Below, piece after piece: positions 41,703-50,967 of a stretch of DNA of 64,000 nt. Within the stretch, counting starts at the first letter, position 1; every line of letters starts with the position of its first letter. The stretch is from Streptomyces sp. CA-278952 (GTDB lineage: Bacteria; Actinomycetota; Actinomycetes; Streptomycetales; Streptomycetaceae), in contig NZ_CP112880.1 in NCBI RefSeq assembly GCF_028747205.1, forward strand, positions 8,033,501-8,097,500, written 5' to 3'. The translations under genes were made by a program, and so were the position numbers. Under the pieces are notes generated by a model. That model did not search any database. It had not been told where the DNA came from and saw only the letters and a program-made list of their open reading frames with translations.

Positions 41703-42227
41703 GTGGCCCCCGCGTGGCCGGTCGGACTGTGCGCCCTGGCCCTGGCGCTGGTGCCCGTCCCGAACAGCGGCGGGGCGCTGGAGCACGGGGCCGTGTCCAC
41801 CGTGGGCCTCGTGCCGTCGGCGGTGTGGCCTCGTCTGGCCGCCGTGCGGACCAGGAGGACGGTGCCGTGGGGGCTGAGGCTCGATGGGTCGCTCGCCGCG
41901 AGCGCGTCGACGGGCGCGAGCGCCCTGTGGTTCCTGGCCGAGCTGCAGAGCGCGGGGGCGCCCGGCGTCGCCGAGCGTGTCATGACGTTCGTCCAGGCGC
42001 TGTGGCCGTTCCTGGTGGTCGTCTCATGCCGCCGGAGCGCGGCCTGCCGGAGCCGAGGCCCCGACGACGCGGAGGAAACGCGCCTACGCGCCGTCCGTCA
42101 TACGCCGCAGCCAGACGTCGAGAGCCGTGTAGTCGCTGTCTGCCAGGCCTCGCCGGGGGATCCACCCGGTGGAGCAGGGCCGGGCCCAGGCGGTGCGCGG
42201 AGACCCAGGCCCGATCGGTGTCCGTGA
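41703..42227 (+). CDS. Possible membrane protein, 3' end uncertain
   Basis: The frame from GTG at 41703 has strong third-position G/C bias until about 42040 and contains hydrophobic segments (WPVGLCALALALVPVPNSGG, FVQALWPFLVVVSC). Beyond that it runs antisense into the HAD-like gene, so the real end, or a frameshift, lies near 42040. Unknown function; it could also be a decayed gene. Confidence 0.35.
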   Translation: MAPAWPVGLCALALALVPVPNSGGALEHGAVSTVGLVPSAVWPRLAAVRTRRTVPWGLRLDGSLAASASTGASALWFLAELQSAGAPGVAERVMTFVQALWPFLVVVSCRRSAACRSRGPDDAEETRLRAVRHTPQPDVESRVVAVCQASPGDPPGGAGPGPGGARRPRPDRCP

Positions 42228-42633
42228 TCTCGTCGTCGACCCAGACGAAAGGACGCCCGGCGGCGCGTGCGACGAGAGCACGGGTCTTCCAGTGCAGCCC
42301 GTCCCGCTCGTCCCGGTCCTCCTGTCCAGCCGCCCCGACGACCTCGGAGGGTTCCGGCCAGTGGACCACGGGCAGCGGCGGCAGGCCGATGCGGGGGGCG
42401 ATCCAGGCGTTCGCGTCCTCCATCCACGTGGTCGCCCACACGAGCTCGCACGGCAGCGCCGCGAGCCGGGGCCCGTGCCGGGGATCGATCCTGGTCAGAA
42501 GCGGATTCGCGCCGGCACCCGGCGTCCCGGCGGCCGTCCCGTAGGTCGGGTGGGGGCGGGGCGTCGCACCGAAGGGGATGAGGGGACCGTCGACGTCGAG
42601 GAACAGCAGCGGACGCTGCGCGGTGCGAGTCAC
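42084..42633 (-). pseudogene. HAD-like hydrolase gene with a one-base frameshift
   Basis: From GTG at 42633 the protein reads VTRTAQRPLLFLDVDGPLIPF (HAD motif I DVDGPL), then CELVWATTWMEDANAWIAP and RPFVWVDDEITDTDRAW (acidic motif). At the run of five G at 42155-42159 the family-like sequence switches frame: the expected end DPRRGLADSDYTALDVWLRR and stop at 42084 are in the next frame. Four G would restore a protein of about 182 residues. It is either a recent pseudogene or a sequencing error. Confidence 0.75.
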
Positions 42634-42804
42634 GGGAGCACGATAGCGGTGGCCCCACCGGGCACGGACACGGACCCGGTGTCGGGGCCACGACCGGTGC
42701 GTCGCGCGGTGGGAGCGCCGGAGCGGACGGCTCCGGGGTGACAGCCGGCCGCTGCCACCCCGGAACCGGTACGTCGAGCCCGGCAACATCCCGAACGGGA
42801 GGCC

Positions 42805-45801
42805 CTAGGTGAGCGGCTCGACCCACACGTCGCGGTAGCGGATCTTGCTCCCGTGGTCCTGGAGCTTGATCGCCCCGGCCGTCGGACCCTCGGCGGCTCC
42901 GCCGCCCGTCGGGCCGTCGACGGCCACGTCGTCGTGGACGGTGATGCCGTTCCACACGACGGTGACCCGGGCGTCCTCCGTCTTCGCGCCCGAGGCGTCG
43001 AAGCGGGCGGCGCGGAAGGTGATGTCGTACGACTGCCAGGTCTCCGGGGCCGTGGCCGCGTTCACGTCCGGAGCCCTCTTGGTGTAGATCGCCCCGGCCT
43101 CGTTGTCGGCGAGCGTGGTGTCACCGTACGAGTCGAGAATCTGCACCTCGTAGCGCTCCTGCAGATACACGCCGCTGTTGGCGCGGTCCTGGCCGGTCAC
43201 GTCCGGGGGAAGGTTCGGCAGCCGGAACTCGACATGCGCACGGAAGTCCTGGAAGCCCTGCTTGGTGCGCAGGTCCCCGCCGGCGACCTCCATCTCCCCA
43301 CCGCTCACCGGCCATTCGGGTGCCCGCCCGTCCGGATGCTGCCAGGCCCCCTGGTCCGTGCCGTCGAAGAGCTGGACGCGGGCGCCCTTCCGATGGACGG
43401 AGATCATGTCCAGGTTCACATGGCCGGTGTCACCGCTGTCGTAGGAGTAGGTGATCCTGTTGCGGCCCTTGCGCAGCTTCAGCTGTTCGGTCGCCGTCGA
43501 CCAGGTCTTCCAGTCGGTGGTGGAGAACAGCTCGATCTGCCGGACCTTCGCGCCGTTGACGTGGACGCTCACCGTCTTGGTGCCCGGAGCCGGGTTCGGC
43601 CCGTTGGAGTAGCGCAGGCCCACGTCGTGCTTGCCCGCCTTCCCGGTCTCCACGTCGAAGGTGACCGCCGCGCCCTCCTCGCCGAAGTTGTCGACGAAGC
43701 CGCCGCCCGAGTAGCCCGCGTGCTCGGTGTCGAAGCCCGCGCCGCCGCTGAGGGCGGCCTCCTCCGCCTCGTACCGGGTGGCCGGGGGCTGGTCGCCCGG
43801 CAGGGAGTTGAGGGTGTACCAGGCCTCCGTGCTCCACAGCTCCGTGCCGTCGGCGGAGCTGAAGGGGCGCGGCGAGCGGACGTGGACCACCCGGTTCGCC
43901 TTGAGCCCCGGAATGGTCAGCGTGACCTTCTTGCGGTCCTCGGAAAGGGTGGCCGCACCGACGTCCAGGGACTCCTCGTCGATCTTGGGGCCGCCGTAGG
44001 CGGGGGTCGGGGCGTACGCCCACTGCTCGACCCGGTAGCTCTCGGCGAGCTTCGCGGCTGTCTCCTCGGAGAGCGGCTCGGTGTACTCCAGCTCGAAGCC
44101 GCCCGGCTTCGCGCGCATCGCCAGGATGTCGAAGGCCTTGTCACCGCTGGGGGAGAGCTTCTGGAGCCCGTAGGTCAGCTTGCCCTCCTGGCCCCAGTTG
44201 CCGCCCGCGCCGAGGCCGCCGGCGTAGATCGCACCGTCCGGACCCATGCTGATCCGGTTGACCCCCGCCTCCAGTCCCTGGGTGAAGCGGAAGACCGCTC
44301 CCTGATACTCGCCGTCGACCTTCTCCAGATAGGCGCGCTGGATGCCGCCGTACGTGACGTCACCGAACAGCATCTGCCCGGCGAACCGGCCCTCGTCCAA
44401 CTGGAGAGGTGTGCTGGGGGAGTTGGCTATCTCGTTCTGCGGCAGCCACAGCACCGGCTTGGTCACCGGTTTCGCGTCGAAGGGGCCCGACGGGTTGGTG
44501 TAGTGGTTGAAGAAGCGGTCCTGCTTGATGTGGAGCAGCTTCGAGGAGGGCAGCCAGCCGCCCTGGTTGTCGAGGACGAACATGTCGCCCTCCGGGCCCC
44601 AGCCGATGCCGTTGGGTGTCCGCAGACCCCCGGCGATGTAGTCGACCTTGCCGGTCTCCTTGTTCACCTTGATCGTCGAACCGCGGTTCGGCGCGGGCTG
44701 CGGGTCGGTCGTCGCCCCGCCCAGGTCGATCGCCACGGACAGGTTCAGATAGAAGTAGCCGTCCCGGTAGAGCAGGCCGAAGGCGAACTCATGGAAGTTC
44801 CCGCCGTACGGCCAGGTCGCCACCGTCCGGCGCTCATCCATCACGTCGTCGCCGTCGGTGTCGGTCAGCTCGGTGAGTTCGTGCTTCTGGGACACGTACA
44901 GCTTGCCGTCGACGGCCTTGACGCCCATCGGCTCCTTGAGCCCCTCGGCCACCTTCTTGGCCGTCACCTCGCCGGGACCGGTGTCGCCCTGGACGTTGTC
45001 GAGGAGATGGACCTCGCCGGTCGTATTGTCGGTCCCGCCCCAGGTGGTCACGGCGAGCCGGCCGTCGGGCAGCCAGTCCATCGCGGTGACCTGCGGTTCG
45101 AAGCCCGCGGGCCGCAGATCGGTGAGCGCGTAGTCCGGGTGCGTCCCGGTCAGCGGCAGCCCGTCGCCGGGGGAGTCGAGGGCGCCCTCGCACTCCTTGC
45201 GGCCCGGCGCCGTCACCCGTACGACGTCGGCGTCGGTGCTCAGCGCGGAGTTCGGCACGACGGTGAAGTCACCCGCGCCGGGCGGCTTCCATTCGAGGGT
45301 GACCTGCTGACCCCCGGTCCGGTCGAAGTGATCGATCCTCAGCGCGTGGTGACCTGCCGTCAGCTCGGCCGACCCGTCCTTGGGCTCAGCGCCGTGCAGA
45401 CCGTCGTGATCGATGACGGTGGAACCGTCGATCCGCAGTCGCGAACCGTCGTCGCTGGTCAGGCGGAAGGCGTACGCACCATCGCCGGGAACGGTGAGGT
45501 TGGCTGTGACCTGGGAGACGAAGTGATCGCCGAAGCCGAAATCGTCCGGCGAACTCCAGTCGATGCCCGGCATCAACTTGTCGACGTTCGGGGTCTGTCC
45601 GGCTTTGATGTCGCACAGCTCGTCGAGCGGGACCTGCACGTCGAAGACGCGCAGGGTGACGCCCGGCTCCTGCGGCGGGAGTTCGTCCCGCGGTACCGGC
45701 GCGGCGGCGGCAGGCCCGGAGGAGAAGGCGCCGACGAGAAACGCGGAGACCAGCAGGCCGGTGAGATGTCTGCGGCAACGGTGGAACGGCCGTGGATGCA
45801 T
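42805..45801 (-). CDS. Secreted PA14 / propeller / CBM / DUF1080 multidomain protein
   Basis: 998 residues from an ATG that opens a signal peptide (HLTGLLVSAFLVGAFSSGPAAAA). Order: PA14-like domain (about 50-175, AYAFRLTSDDGSRLRIDGSTVID); a sorbosone-dehydrogenase-like beta-propeller (about 230-600, GGLRTPNGIGWGPEGDMFVL, GPDGAIYAGGLGAGGNW); a CBM6/35-like module (about 690-830, RYEAEEAALSGGAG); and a C-terminal DUF1080/3-keto-disaccharide-hydrolase-type jelly roll (about 835-998, VQLFDGTDQGAWQHPDG, GVYLQERYEVQILDSYGD). It probably binds and processes plant or microbial glycans outside the cell; the chemistry is not known. Confidence 0.85.
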   Translation of the reverse strand: MHPRPFHRCRRHLTGLLVSAFLVGAFSSGPAAAAPVPRDELPPQEPGVTLRVFDVQVPLDELCDIKAGQTPNVDKLMPGIDWSSPDDFGFGDHFVSQVTANLTVPGDGAYAFRLTSDDGSRLRIDGSTVIDHDGLHGAEPKDGSAELTAGHHALRIDHFDRTGGQQVTLEWKPPGAGDFTVVPNSALSTDADVVRVTAPGRKECEGALDSPGDGLPLTGTHPDYALTDLRPAGFEPQVTAMDWLPDGRLAVTTWGGTDNTTGEVHLLDNVQGDTGPGEVTAKKVAEGLKEPMGVKAVDGKLYVSQKHELTELTDTDGDDVMDERRTVATWPYGGNFHEFAFGLLYRDGYFYLNLSVAIDLGGATTDPQPAPNRGSTIKVNKETGKVDYIAGGLRTPNGIGWGPEGDMFVLDNQGGWLPSSKLLHIKQDRFFNHYTNPSGPFDAKPVTKPVLWLPQNEIANSPSTPLQLDEGRFAGQMLFGDVTYGGIQRAYLEKVDGEYQGAVFRFTQGLEAGVNRISMGPDGAIYAGGLGAGGNWGQEGKLTYGLQKLSPSGDKAFDILAMRAKPGGFELEYTEPLSEETAAKLAESYRVEQWAYAPTPAYGGPKIDEESLDVGAATLSEDRKKVTLTIPGLKANRVVHVRSPRPFSSADGTELWSTEAWYTLNSLPGDQPPATRYEAEEAALSGGAGFDTEHAGYSGGGFVDNFGEEGAAVTFDVETGKAGKHDVGLRYSNGPNPAPGTKTVSVHVNGAKVRQIELFSTTDWKTWSTATEQLKLRKGRNRITYSYDSGDTGHVNLDMISVHRKGARVQLFDGTDQGAWQHPDGRAPEWPVSGGEMEVAGGDLRTKQGFQDFRAHVEFRLPNLPPDVTGQDRANSGVYLQERYEVQILDSYGDTTLADNEAGAIYTKRAPDVNAATAPETWQSYDITFRAARFDASGAKTEDARVTVVWNGITVHDDVAVDGPTGGGAAEGPTAGAIKLQDHGSKIRYRDVWVEPLT

Positions 45802-46107
45802 TCTTCCTCCTGGCCCCTCGCGGCGAGGGGCACGTCGCGGCGGTGGGTGGGGCCACCCGGCGCCCGGGGGTGAACGTTCGGCTCGTGCGGTGGGACAGCG
45901 CTTCGTCCGGACAGGGGCTCCGGTGGCTGCGCCGAGAACAGTAGGAGGCTTCTACTGGCGGCGTCCATACTTCGTCACCACAGTGTTCAAAGTTCGTAGG
46001 TGTTGATGCAAAGTCACCAAACCCGCTGCTGTACAGCGCACCTGGTGGTCAGTCAGTAGCTGTCAGGCTCGGGGACGCGTTCTCCGGGGAGGTGTTCTCG
46101 CGCACGC
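45802..46107. other. Gap upstream of the multidomain secreted protein
   Basis: No gene seen. Bases 45960-46030 are AT-richer than the surroundings and likely hold the promoter of the 998-residue protein (minus strand); no clear -10/-35 pair was identified. Confidence 0.45.
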
Positions 46108-46140
46108 CGATGAAGCGGGCCCGCGCGGCCCGCTTCATCG
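46108..46140. terminator. Strong hairpin downstream of the DUF5701 gene
   Basis: Perfect 14-bp arms CGATGAAGCGGGCC/GGCCCGCTTCATCG with a five-base loop, 56 bases past the stop of the DUF5701 gene. A short direct repeat AGGTGGGTCATCG (twice) follows at 46141. Confidence 0.75.
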
Positions 46141-46196
46141 AGGTGGGTCATCGAGGTGGGTCATCGGAGGTGGGGCAACGGCTGGGCGAACGGGCG

Positions 46197-46853
46197 CTAC
46201 TGGCCCTCGCGACCCGTGGCGGAGGCGAATCCCAGCCACGTATGGCGGTTGCCCCACCAGCACCAGCCGACCTTGGGGGCGTTGCGCCGCTCCTTGCCGT
46301 CCCGCCCGGTGCCGTTGCTGATCCAGAGCGCCGGGGTACGCGCGTCCAGGGCGCCGTTCGCCTTGCGCAGCCGGGACCCGATGGTCATGAAGCAGAGGTT
46401 CCGTTCGAGCGCCGCCGGCTGCTGCAGGACCCAGTGGATGCCTTCGGTGAGCACCAAGGGGGTGCGGCCCTCCTCGGTGAGGGCGGGCAAGGCCTCTTCC
46501 GGGCTCCAGTTGGCCATGTGGTCGCCGCGGTCGGGCCCGGCGACGAAATAGAGAGGCGCGTCGGGAAGTTCGACCGCCTCGGGGGCGAACCGGTCGACGT
46601 CGGGCATGTCGACGACGACGAAGCCGGGCTTGCCGTCGCGCAGGAGCAGTGGCGCAAGGGCGGAGGCTGGGGCGCGGTCCGGATGGACGGCGAGCAGAAC
46701 GTCACGGCCCCGGCCGGCCGTTTCGGCGAAGGCGCGGATGTCCTCGGCGGGAATCCCCGCGATCTCGTGTACCCCGAGCTCGATCAGGCGCTCCGCCTGG
46801 GCGGAGGGCGACGGGAGCGGGGGCACGGCGTCGGCAGTGGAAGTATCGGGCAA
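46197..46853 (-). CDS. DUF5701 family protein
   Basis: 218 residues from TTG with GAGGGA about 6 bases upstream. The pattern (ERLIELGVHEIAGIPAEDIRAFA; LLAVHPDRAPASALAPLLLR; ALWISNGTGRDGKERRNAPK then VGWCWWGNRHTWLGFASA) fits DUF5701. Function unknown; cytosolic by sequence. Confidence 0.75.
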   Translation of the reverse strand: MPDTSTADAVPPLPSPSAQAERLIELGVHEIAGIPAEDIRAFAETAGRGRDVLLAVHPDRAPASALAPLLLRDGKPGFVVVDMPDVDRFAPEAVELPDAPLYFVAGPDRGDHMANWSPEEALPALTEEGRTPLVLTEGIHWVLQQPAALERNLCFMTIGSRLRKANGALDARTPALWISNGTGRDGKERRNAPKVGWCWWGNRHTWLGFASATGREGQ

Positions 46854-46908
46854 GGCAGTCCCTCGAATTCACGGTTCGCGGTAGTGGGCCGGAGGTCGAA
46901 CGAGGGAG

Positions 46909-46998
46909 TTCGCCGAAGTGTTCCCGAGTTCCGCCGAAGTGTTCCCGACGCGACCACCTCCCCACCGGCCTCCCCCCACCGGCCTCCCCCCACCGGCG
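46909..46998. repeat. Short direct repeats
   Basis: Two copies of a unit reading GTTC(C)GCCGAAGTGTTCCCGA (near 46909 and 46928) are followed by two and a half 14-base units CACCGGCCTCCCCC from 46963. They lie in the 223-base gap between DUF5701 and the Tap-like peptidase. Confidence 0.75.
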
Positions 46999-47076
46999 TT
47001 CCCCCGGCCCTCCGACGGTTCCGTCCCCACCGCGCCCGCGACCCGACGCCCCCGGCACTGCGCGCCCACTGTTCCG

Positions 47077-48579
47077 CTACCCCTGCTCGCCCGGTTCCGC
47101 CGGGCAGGCCAGGTCCCGCGCCGGGCGCTGCCCGGTGGTGAGGAACGCCGTCACCGCGTCGTTCGCGCACGCATTGCGGCCGAACGGGTAGACACCGTGT
47201 CCGCCCTGGTCGGCCGTCACCAGCGTGGCCCGCCCGCCGAACGCCCGCCGCAGCTCCCGGGCGCCGGCCAGCGGCGTCCCCGGGTCGCGCTCGTTCTGCA
47301 CCATGAGCACGTTCGACGGACCCCGGTCACCGATCCGTACCGGCGGCTCGACCCGCTCCGTCGGCCAGAACGCGCACGGTCCGATCCCCGCCGTGGACGC
47401 CCCGATCATCGGATACCTCAGCCGGTCGACGGCGACGTTGCGCTGATACTCCCGAACCGTCCCCGGCCAGCGCGAGTCATTGCAGATCACGTAATGGCGC
47501 GCGGCCAAGAGGTTCTCCAGGTTCGCCGGCGGCGGCGGAGACGCCGGCAGCGGCCGGTCCATGTCGACCGCCTGCCAGAACTCCGCCAGGTGGGGCATGA
47601 GGACATCGGCGTAGAGACGTTCGAACGTGACCGCGCGGAACGCGGTCCCGTCGATGCCCCGGACCGGCTTCCCGTCCAGCCGCTTCGCGAGATCGAAGAA
47701 CTTGGCGGTGACCTGCCCGGGCGTGGCCCCCAGACCGTACCGGGGGTGCGCGGCCGCGAACCGGGCGAAGTCCGGGAACCGGTCCTCCAGCCCGCGGCCG
47801 AACGACCGCATGGCCGTGACGTCATAGCCGCCGGGGCCCAGATTGCTGTCGAGGACAATCCGGTCGCCGCGCTTCGGGAACATCGTCGCGTACACCGCAC
47901 CGAGATGGGTGCCGTAGGAGTGACCGAGGTACGAGAGCCTCGGCTCGCCCAGCGCCGCCCGGAGCCGGTCCATGTCGCGCGCGGTGTTCGCGGTGGTGAT
48001 GTGCGGCAGCACCGACGCCGTGCGCGAGGTGGCGCACTGCTTCGCGACGGTCCGCGCGTACCCCGCCTCCCGTGCGACATCGGCGGCGGTGTGCGCGTAC
48101 GGCGCGAAGTTGCCGCGGTACTGCTGCTCCTGCGTCAGATCGCAGGTCACCGGTGCGCTCCGGCCGACGCCACGAGGGTCAAAACCGATCACGTCGTAGG
48201 AGTCCAGCACCTCCCGGGGCAACCCCGCACCGGCCAGAACCGCCGGATAGTCCAGCCCCGTACCCCCGGGACCGCCCGGATTCGTCACCAGTACACCGCG
48301 GCGCTCGGACGGGTTCTCGCTCGCCAGCCGGGAGATCGCGATCTCGATCCGACGGCCGTCCGGATGGCGGTAGTCGAGGGGCACGTCGAGCGTCGAGCAC
48401 TCGAGTCGGGGGGCGGTGATGTCCTCGGGGCACGGGCCCCACCGCACGGGGCCCGGACTCGCCGCGCCGGCGCCCGGGCCCACCCGCACGGTGTCCGGAG
48501 CCGCCGCGGACGCTCCCGGCACGGCGATCGTCATCGCCACCACGCCGACGGCGCAAGCGAGGGACAAGGATGTACGCAT
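47077..48579 (-). CDS. Secreted Tap-like tripeptidyl aminopeptidase (S33)
   Basis: 500 residues from ATG at 48579 with AGGAGG 7 bases upstream. Signal peptide MRTSLSLACAVGVVAMTIAV ending ASA. Motifs: NPGGPGGTG (oxyanion), GFDPRGVGRS, GHSYGTHLG (nucleophile Ser), NERDPGTPLAG (Asp) and DQGGHGVYPFG (His), plus the TAP-like C-terminal domain with conserved cysteines. Paralogue of the gene at 4245-5885, with a better-preserved family consensus. Confidence 0.9.
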   Translation of the reverse strand: MRTSLSLACAVGVVAMTIAVPGASAAAPDTVRVGPGAGAASPGPVRWGPCPEDITAPRLECSTLDVPLDYRHPDGRRIEIAISRLASENPSERRGVLVTNPGGPGGTGLDYPAVLAGAGLPREVLDSYDVIGFDPRGVGRSAPVTCDLTQEQQYRGNFAPYAHTAADVAREAGYARTVAKQCATSRTASVLPHITTANTARDMDRLRAALGEPRLSYLGHSYGTHLGAVYATMFPKRGDRIVLDSNLGPGGYDVTAMRSFGRGLEDRFPDFARFAAAHPRYGLGATPGQVTAKFFDLAKRLDGKPVRGIDGTAFRAVTFERLYADVLMPHLAEFWQAVDMDRPLPASPPPPANLENLLAARHYVICNDSRWPGTVREYQRNVAVDRLRYPMIGASTAGIGPCAFWPTERVEPPVRIGDRGPSNVLMVQNERDPGTPLAGARELRRAFGGRATLVTADQGGHGVYPFGRNACANDAVTAFLTTGQRPARDLACPAEPGEQG

Positions 48580-48846
48580 CTGACGTCCTCCTGGAGAAGG
48601 GGCGCACGAGGCGCCAGGAACACCGGCGCGGAGCGCCTGCCGCCGGCCGTGTGACGTGGTCGTACGGGCCGCCTCCACCCTCGGGCCGCCGTCCGGACGA
48701 GTCTGTGCGTGCGGGCCGGGGCGGCACATCGGCCCGTCGGTCCGAAGCCGCGCCGACCACGGGCGAGACGCGGGTACGACTCCGGTCGAGGGCGCCTCCG
48801 CCCCGGGGACGACTCGCGGGCGTCACGGCTTGGCGACAATGAACGG

Positions 48847-50031
48847 GTGAACACGTACGGCGCGCCACGGCTGGGACGGTGGCAGCAGGCCTGGCGGCTG
48901 GCGGCGGCCGCCGCGGTGAGCGTGCCGATCTGGCTCTACATCGGGGTGCTGCTCCACGAACAGGGCGCCGGACCGGGCTCCTGGTTCCGCGTCGGCGATC
49001 CGCTCGTGGCCCTCGGCTGCCTGACGGCCCTGGTGTGGCGGCGGCGATTCCCTCTCGCCGTCGCCATGACGGTCGCGATCGCCTCGACCGCTTCGACGCT
49101 CGCCACCGGCGCCGCCCTCCTGGCGCTGGGCTCGATCTCCACACGCCGACGCCCGGTGGAGATCGGGGCCGTCGCCCTGGCCTATGTGGCCGCGTCACAG
49201 TTCGCGGGCGGGGTCTACCCGGTCCAGAACCCGCCCGGCATGCTCTGGCTGCAGCTCGCGCTGCCGGCCCTGACCGCGGGCATCGCGGCGGCCGTGGGTA
49301 TGGCCATCGGTGCGCGGCGCGTCGAGGTGCGGTCCTTGCGGGACCGCGCGGAGAGCGCGGAACGGGAACAGACGGCACGAGCGACGCAGGCACGGGTCCT
49401 GGAGCGCAACCGGATCGCCCGCGAGATGCACGACGTGCTCGCGCACCGGATCTCCCTGGTCGCCATGCAGGCCGGAGTGCTGGACCACCGCGGCGACCTC
49501 GGAGCCGAGGAGAGCCGTCTACTGGTCCGCGGCATCGCCGAAGGCTCCCACCAGGCCCTGGAAGAACTGCGCGATGTCCTGGGCGTGCTCCGGGCCGATC
49601 CGGGCCACCCGGAACCACCGCAGCCCTCCCTCGACCGCATCCCCGACCTGGTGGCCGACGCCCGCGCGTCGGGACTGGACGTCACCCTGACCACCGAGGT
49701 GACGGGAACACCGGCCGACGTCGTGGGACGAACCTGCTACCGGGTCGTCCAGGAAGGGCTGACCAACGCCGCCAAACATGCCCCGGGCGCGCCCGTCCGC
49801 ATCGCACTCGAGGGCGCGGCGGGCGAGGGGCTCGGCGTCGACGTCCGCAACGCACCGGTCACCACGAGCACCACGCACCGGCCACCCGCATCGGGATTCG
49901 GACTGCTCGGCCTCACCGAAAGGGTCGGCCTGGCCGGCGGAACCCTTCACCATCACCCCACGGCCGACCACGGCTACGTCCTCAGCGCGCGGCTACCCTG
50001 GCCGAACCCCACCCACGAGAAGAGAGCATGA
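48847..50031 (+). CDS. Sensor histidine kinase, NarL/DesK class
   Basis: 394 residues from GTG. Five or so membrane helices at the N-terminus (VSVPIWLYIGVLL ... LALPALTAGIAAAVGMAIG), then a coiled segment and the HisKA_3 phosphoacceptor EMHDVLAHRISLVAMQAG (His near residue 195), N box VVQEGLTNAAKHAPG and G box GFGLLGLTERVGLAGG. GACAAT, 6 bases before the GTG, can be a -10, so the mRNA may be leaderless. Stimulus unknown. Its stop abuts the response-regulator start. Confidence 0.9.
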   Translation: MNTYGAPRLGRWQQAWRLAAAAAVSVPIWLYIGVLLHEQGAGPGSWFRVGDPLVALGCLTALVWRRRFPLAVAMTVAIASTASTLATGAALLALGSISTRRRPVEIGAVALAYVAASQFAGGVYPVQNPPGMLWLQLALPALTAGIAAAVGMAIGARRVEVRSLRDRAESAEREQTARATQARVLERNRIAREMHDVLAHRISLVAMQAGVLDHRGDLGAEESRLLVRGIAEGSHQALEELRDVLGVLRADPGHPEPPQPSLDRIPDLVADARASGLDVTLTTEVTGTPADVVGRTCYRVVQEGLTNAAKHAPGAPVRIALEGAAGEGLGVDVRNAPVTTSTTHRPPASGFGLLGLTERVGLAGGTLHHHPTADHGYVLSARLPWPNPTHEKRA

Positions 50032-50724
50032 GTGGACAGCGAGCGGGAACCGGTGCGTGTCGTCATCGTCGACGACGACCAGTTGGTGCGGATGGCTCTG
50101 CGGCTCGTCATCGACGGCGAACCGGATCTGACCGTCGTCGGGGAGGCGGCCGACGGGAACGCCGCGATCACCGTGGTGGACGAGCAGCGGCCGGATGTCG
50201 TGCTGATGGACGTACGGATGCCCGGCCTCGACGGACTCGGCGCGACCCGGGTGCTCCTGGCCCGGCCGGCGCCGCCCCGGGTGCTCATGCTGACGACCTT
50301 CGACTCCGACGACCTGGTGCTCGGCGCCCTGCGGGCCGGAGCTCTCGGGTTCGTCCTCAAGGACACCCCGCCGCCGCGGATCCTCGACGCCGTGCGGGCC
50401 GTGGCGGACGGCGCCCCCGCGCTGTCGCCGGCCGCCACGGCACGGGTGATCGCCGCGGCCACCGGCCCGCAGTCCTCCCACGCCCGTGAGTCGACCCGTC
50501 GGGCCGCGCGCGAACGGCTGTCGGCACTGACCGAACGGGAACACGAAACCGCTCGGGCCATCGCGGACGGACTGGGAAACCCGGACATCGCCCAGAGGCT
50601 GCACATCAGCGTCGCGACGGTCAAGGCGCACACCGGCAGCCTGTTCTCCAAACTGGCGGTCCAGAACCGGGTACAGATCGCGTTGCTGGTCCGCGACGCG
50701 GAAGAAATGACCGCGGACGAATGA
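50032..50724 (+). CDS. NarL/LuxR-type response regulator
   Basis: 230 residues from GTG directly after the kinase stop. Receiver domain with Asp15-Asp16 and phosphoacceptor Asp60 (VVLMDVRMPGLDG), a switch Thr in LMLTTFDSDD, and Lys in GFVLKDTPP. LuxR HTH near the C-terminus: LTEREHETARAIADGLGNPDIAQRLHISVATVKAHTGSLFSKL. The cognate kinase is upstream. A terminator hairpin separates it from rph. Confidence 0.93.
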   Translation: MDSEREPVRVVIVDDDQLVRMALRLVIDGEPDLTVVGEAADGNAAITVVDEQRPDVVLMDVRMPGLDGLGATRVLLARPAPPRVLMLTTFDSDDLVLGALRAGALGFVLKDTPPPRILDAVRAVADGAPALSPAATARVIAAATGPQSSHARESTRRAARERLSALTEREHETARAIADGLGNPDIAQRLHISVATVKAHTGSLFSKLAVQNRVQIALLVRDAEEMTADE

Positions 50725-50782
50725 CTGCGGAGGGGTGAACGCGGAGGAATGGCCCGTCGCCCGGGGGAAGCCCAACAACAAA

Positions 50783-50808
50783 GGCAAGAAGGGAGACCCC
50801 TCCTTGCC
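50783..50808 (+). terminator. Hairpin after the response regulator
   Basis: GGCAAG-AA-GGG / CCC-TC-CTTGCC with a four-base loop and one internal mismatch, 58 bases downstream of the stop codon. Confidence 0.55.
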
Positions 50809-50824
50809 ACTCTCAACTTATAGC

Positions 50825-50856
50825 TCACCGGGGGGCTTGCGGCAAGACCCCGGTGA
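50825..50856. promoter_or_regulatory. Rifamycin-associated-element-like palindrome upstream of rph
   Basis: Outer arms TCACCGGGG/CCCCGGTGA (9 bp, perfect) enclose inner arms CTTGC/GCAAG around one central G. A GGGGCTTGC...GCAAG.CCC type inverted repeat is the hallmark of the RAE that precedes rifamycin-resistance genes in actinobacteria. It lies 213 bases before rph. Identity with the RAE is from memory of its layout and was not aligned. Confidence 0.65.
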
Positions 50857-50967
50857 CAGCGCAGAATCCTCGGGTCGATGCCACCACCGGCGAGAACGGT
50901 GGCACGACATGCGCCGACCGGCCGGGAGGATCCGCCGGTCCATTCATCAGAGGGAAGACAGCCAGGA

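Noticed and set aside
42853..45873. A 1006-codon open frame on the plus strand opposite the secreted multidomain protein
   Set aside because: It is an antisense shadow of a high-GC gene: Arg/Gly/Val-rich, no domain or signal pattern, and the opposite strand encodes recognisable domains.
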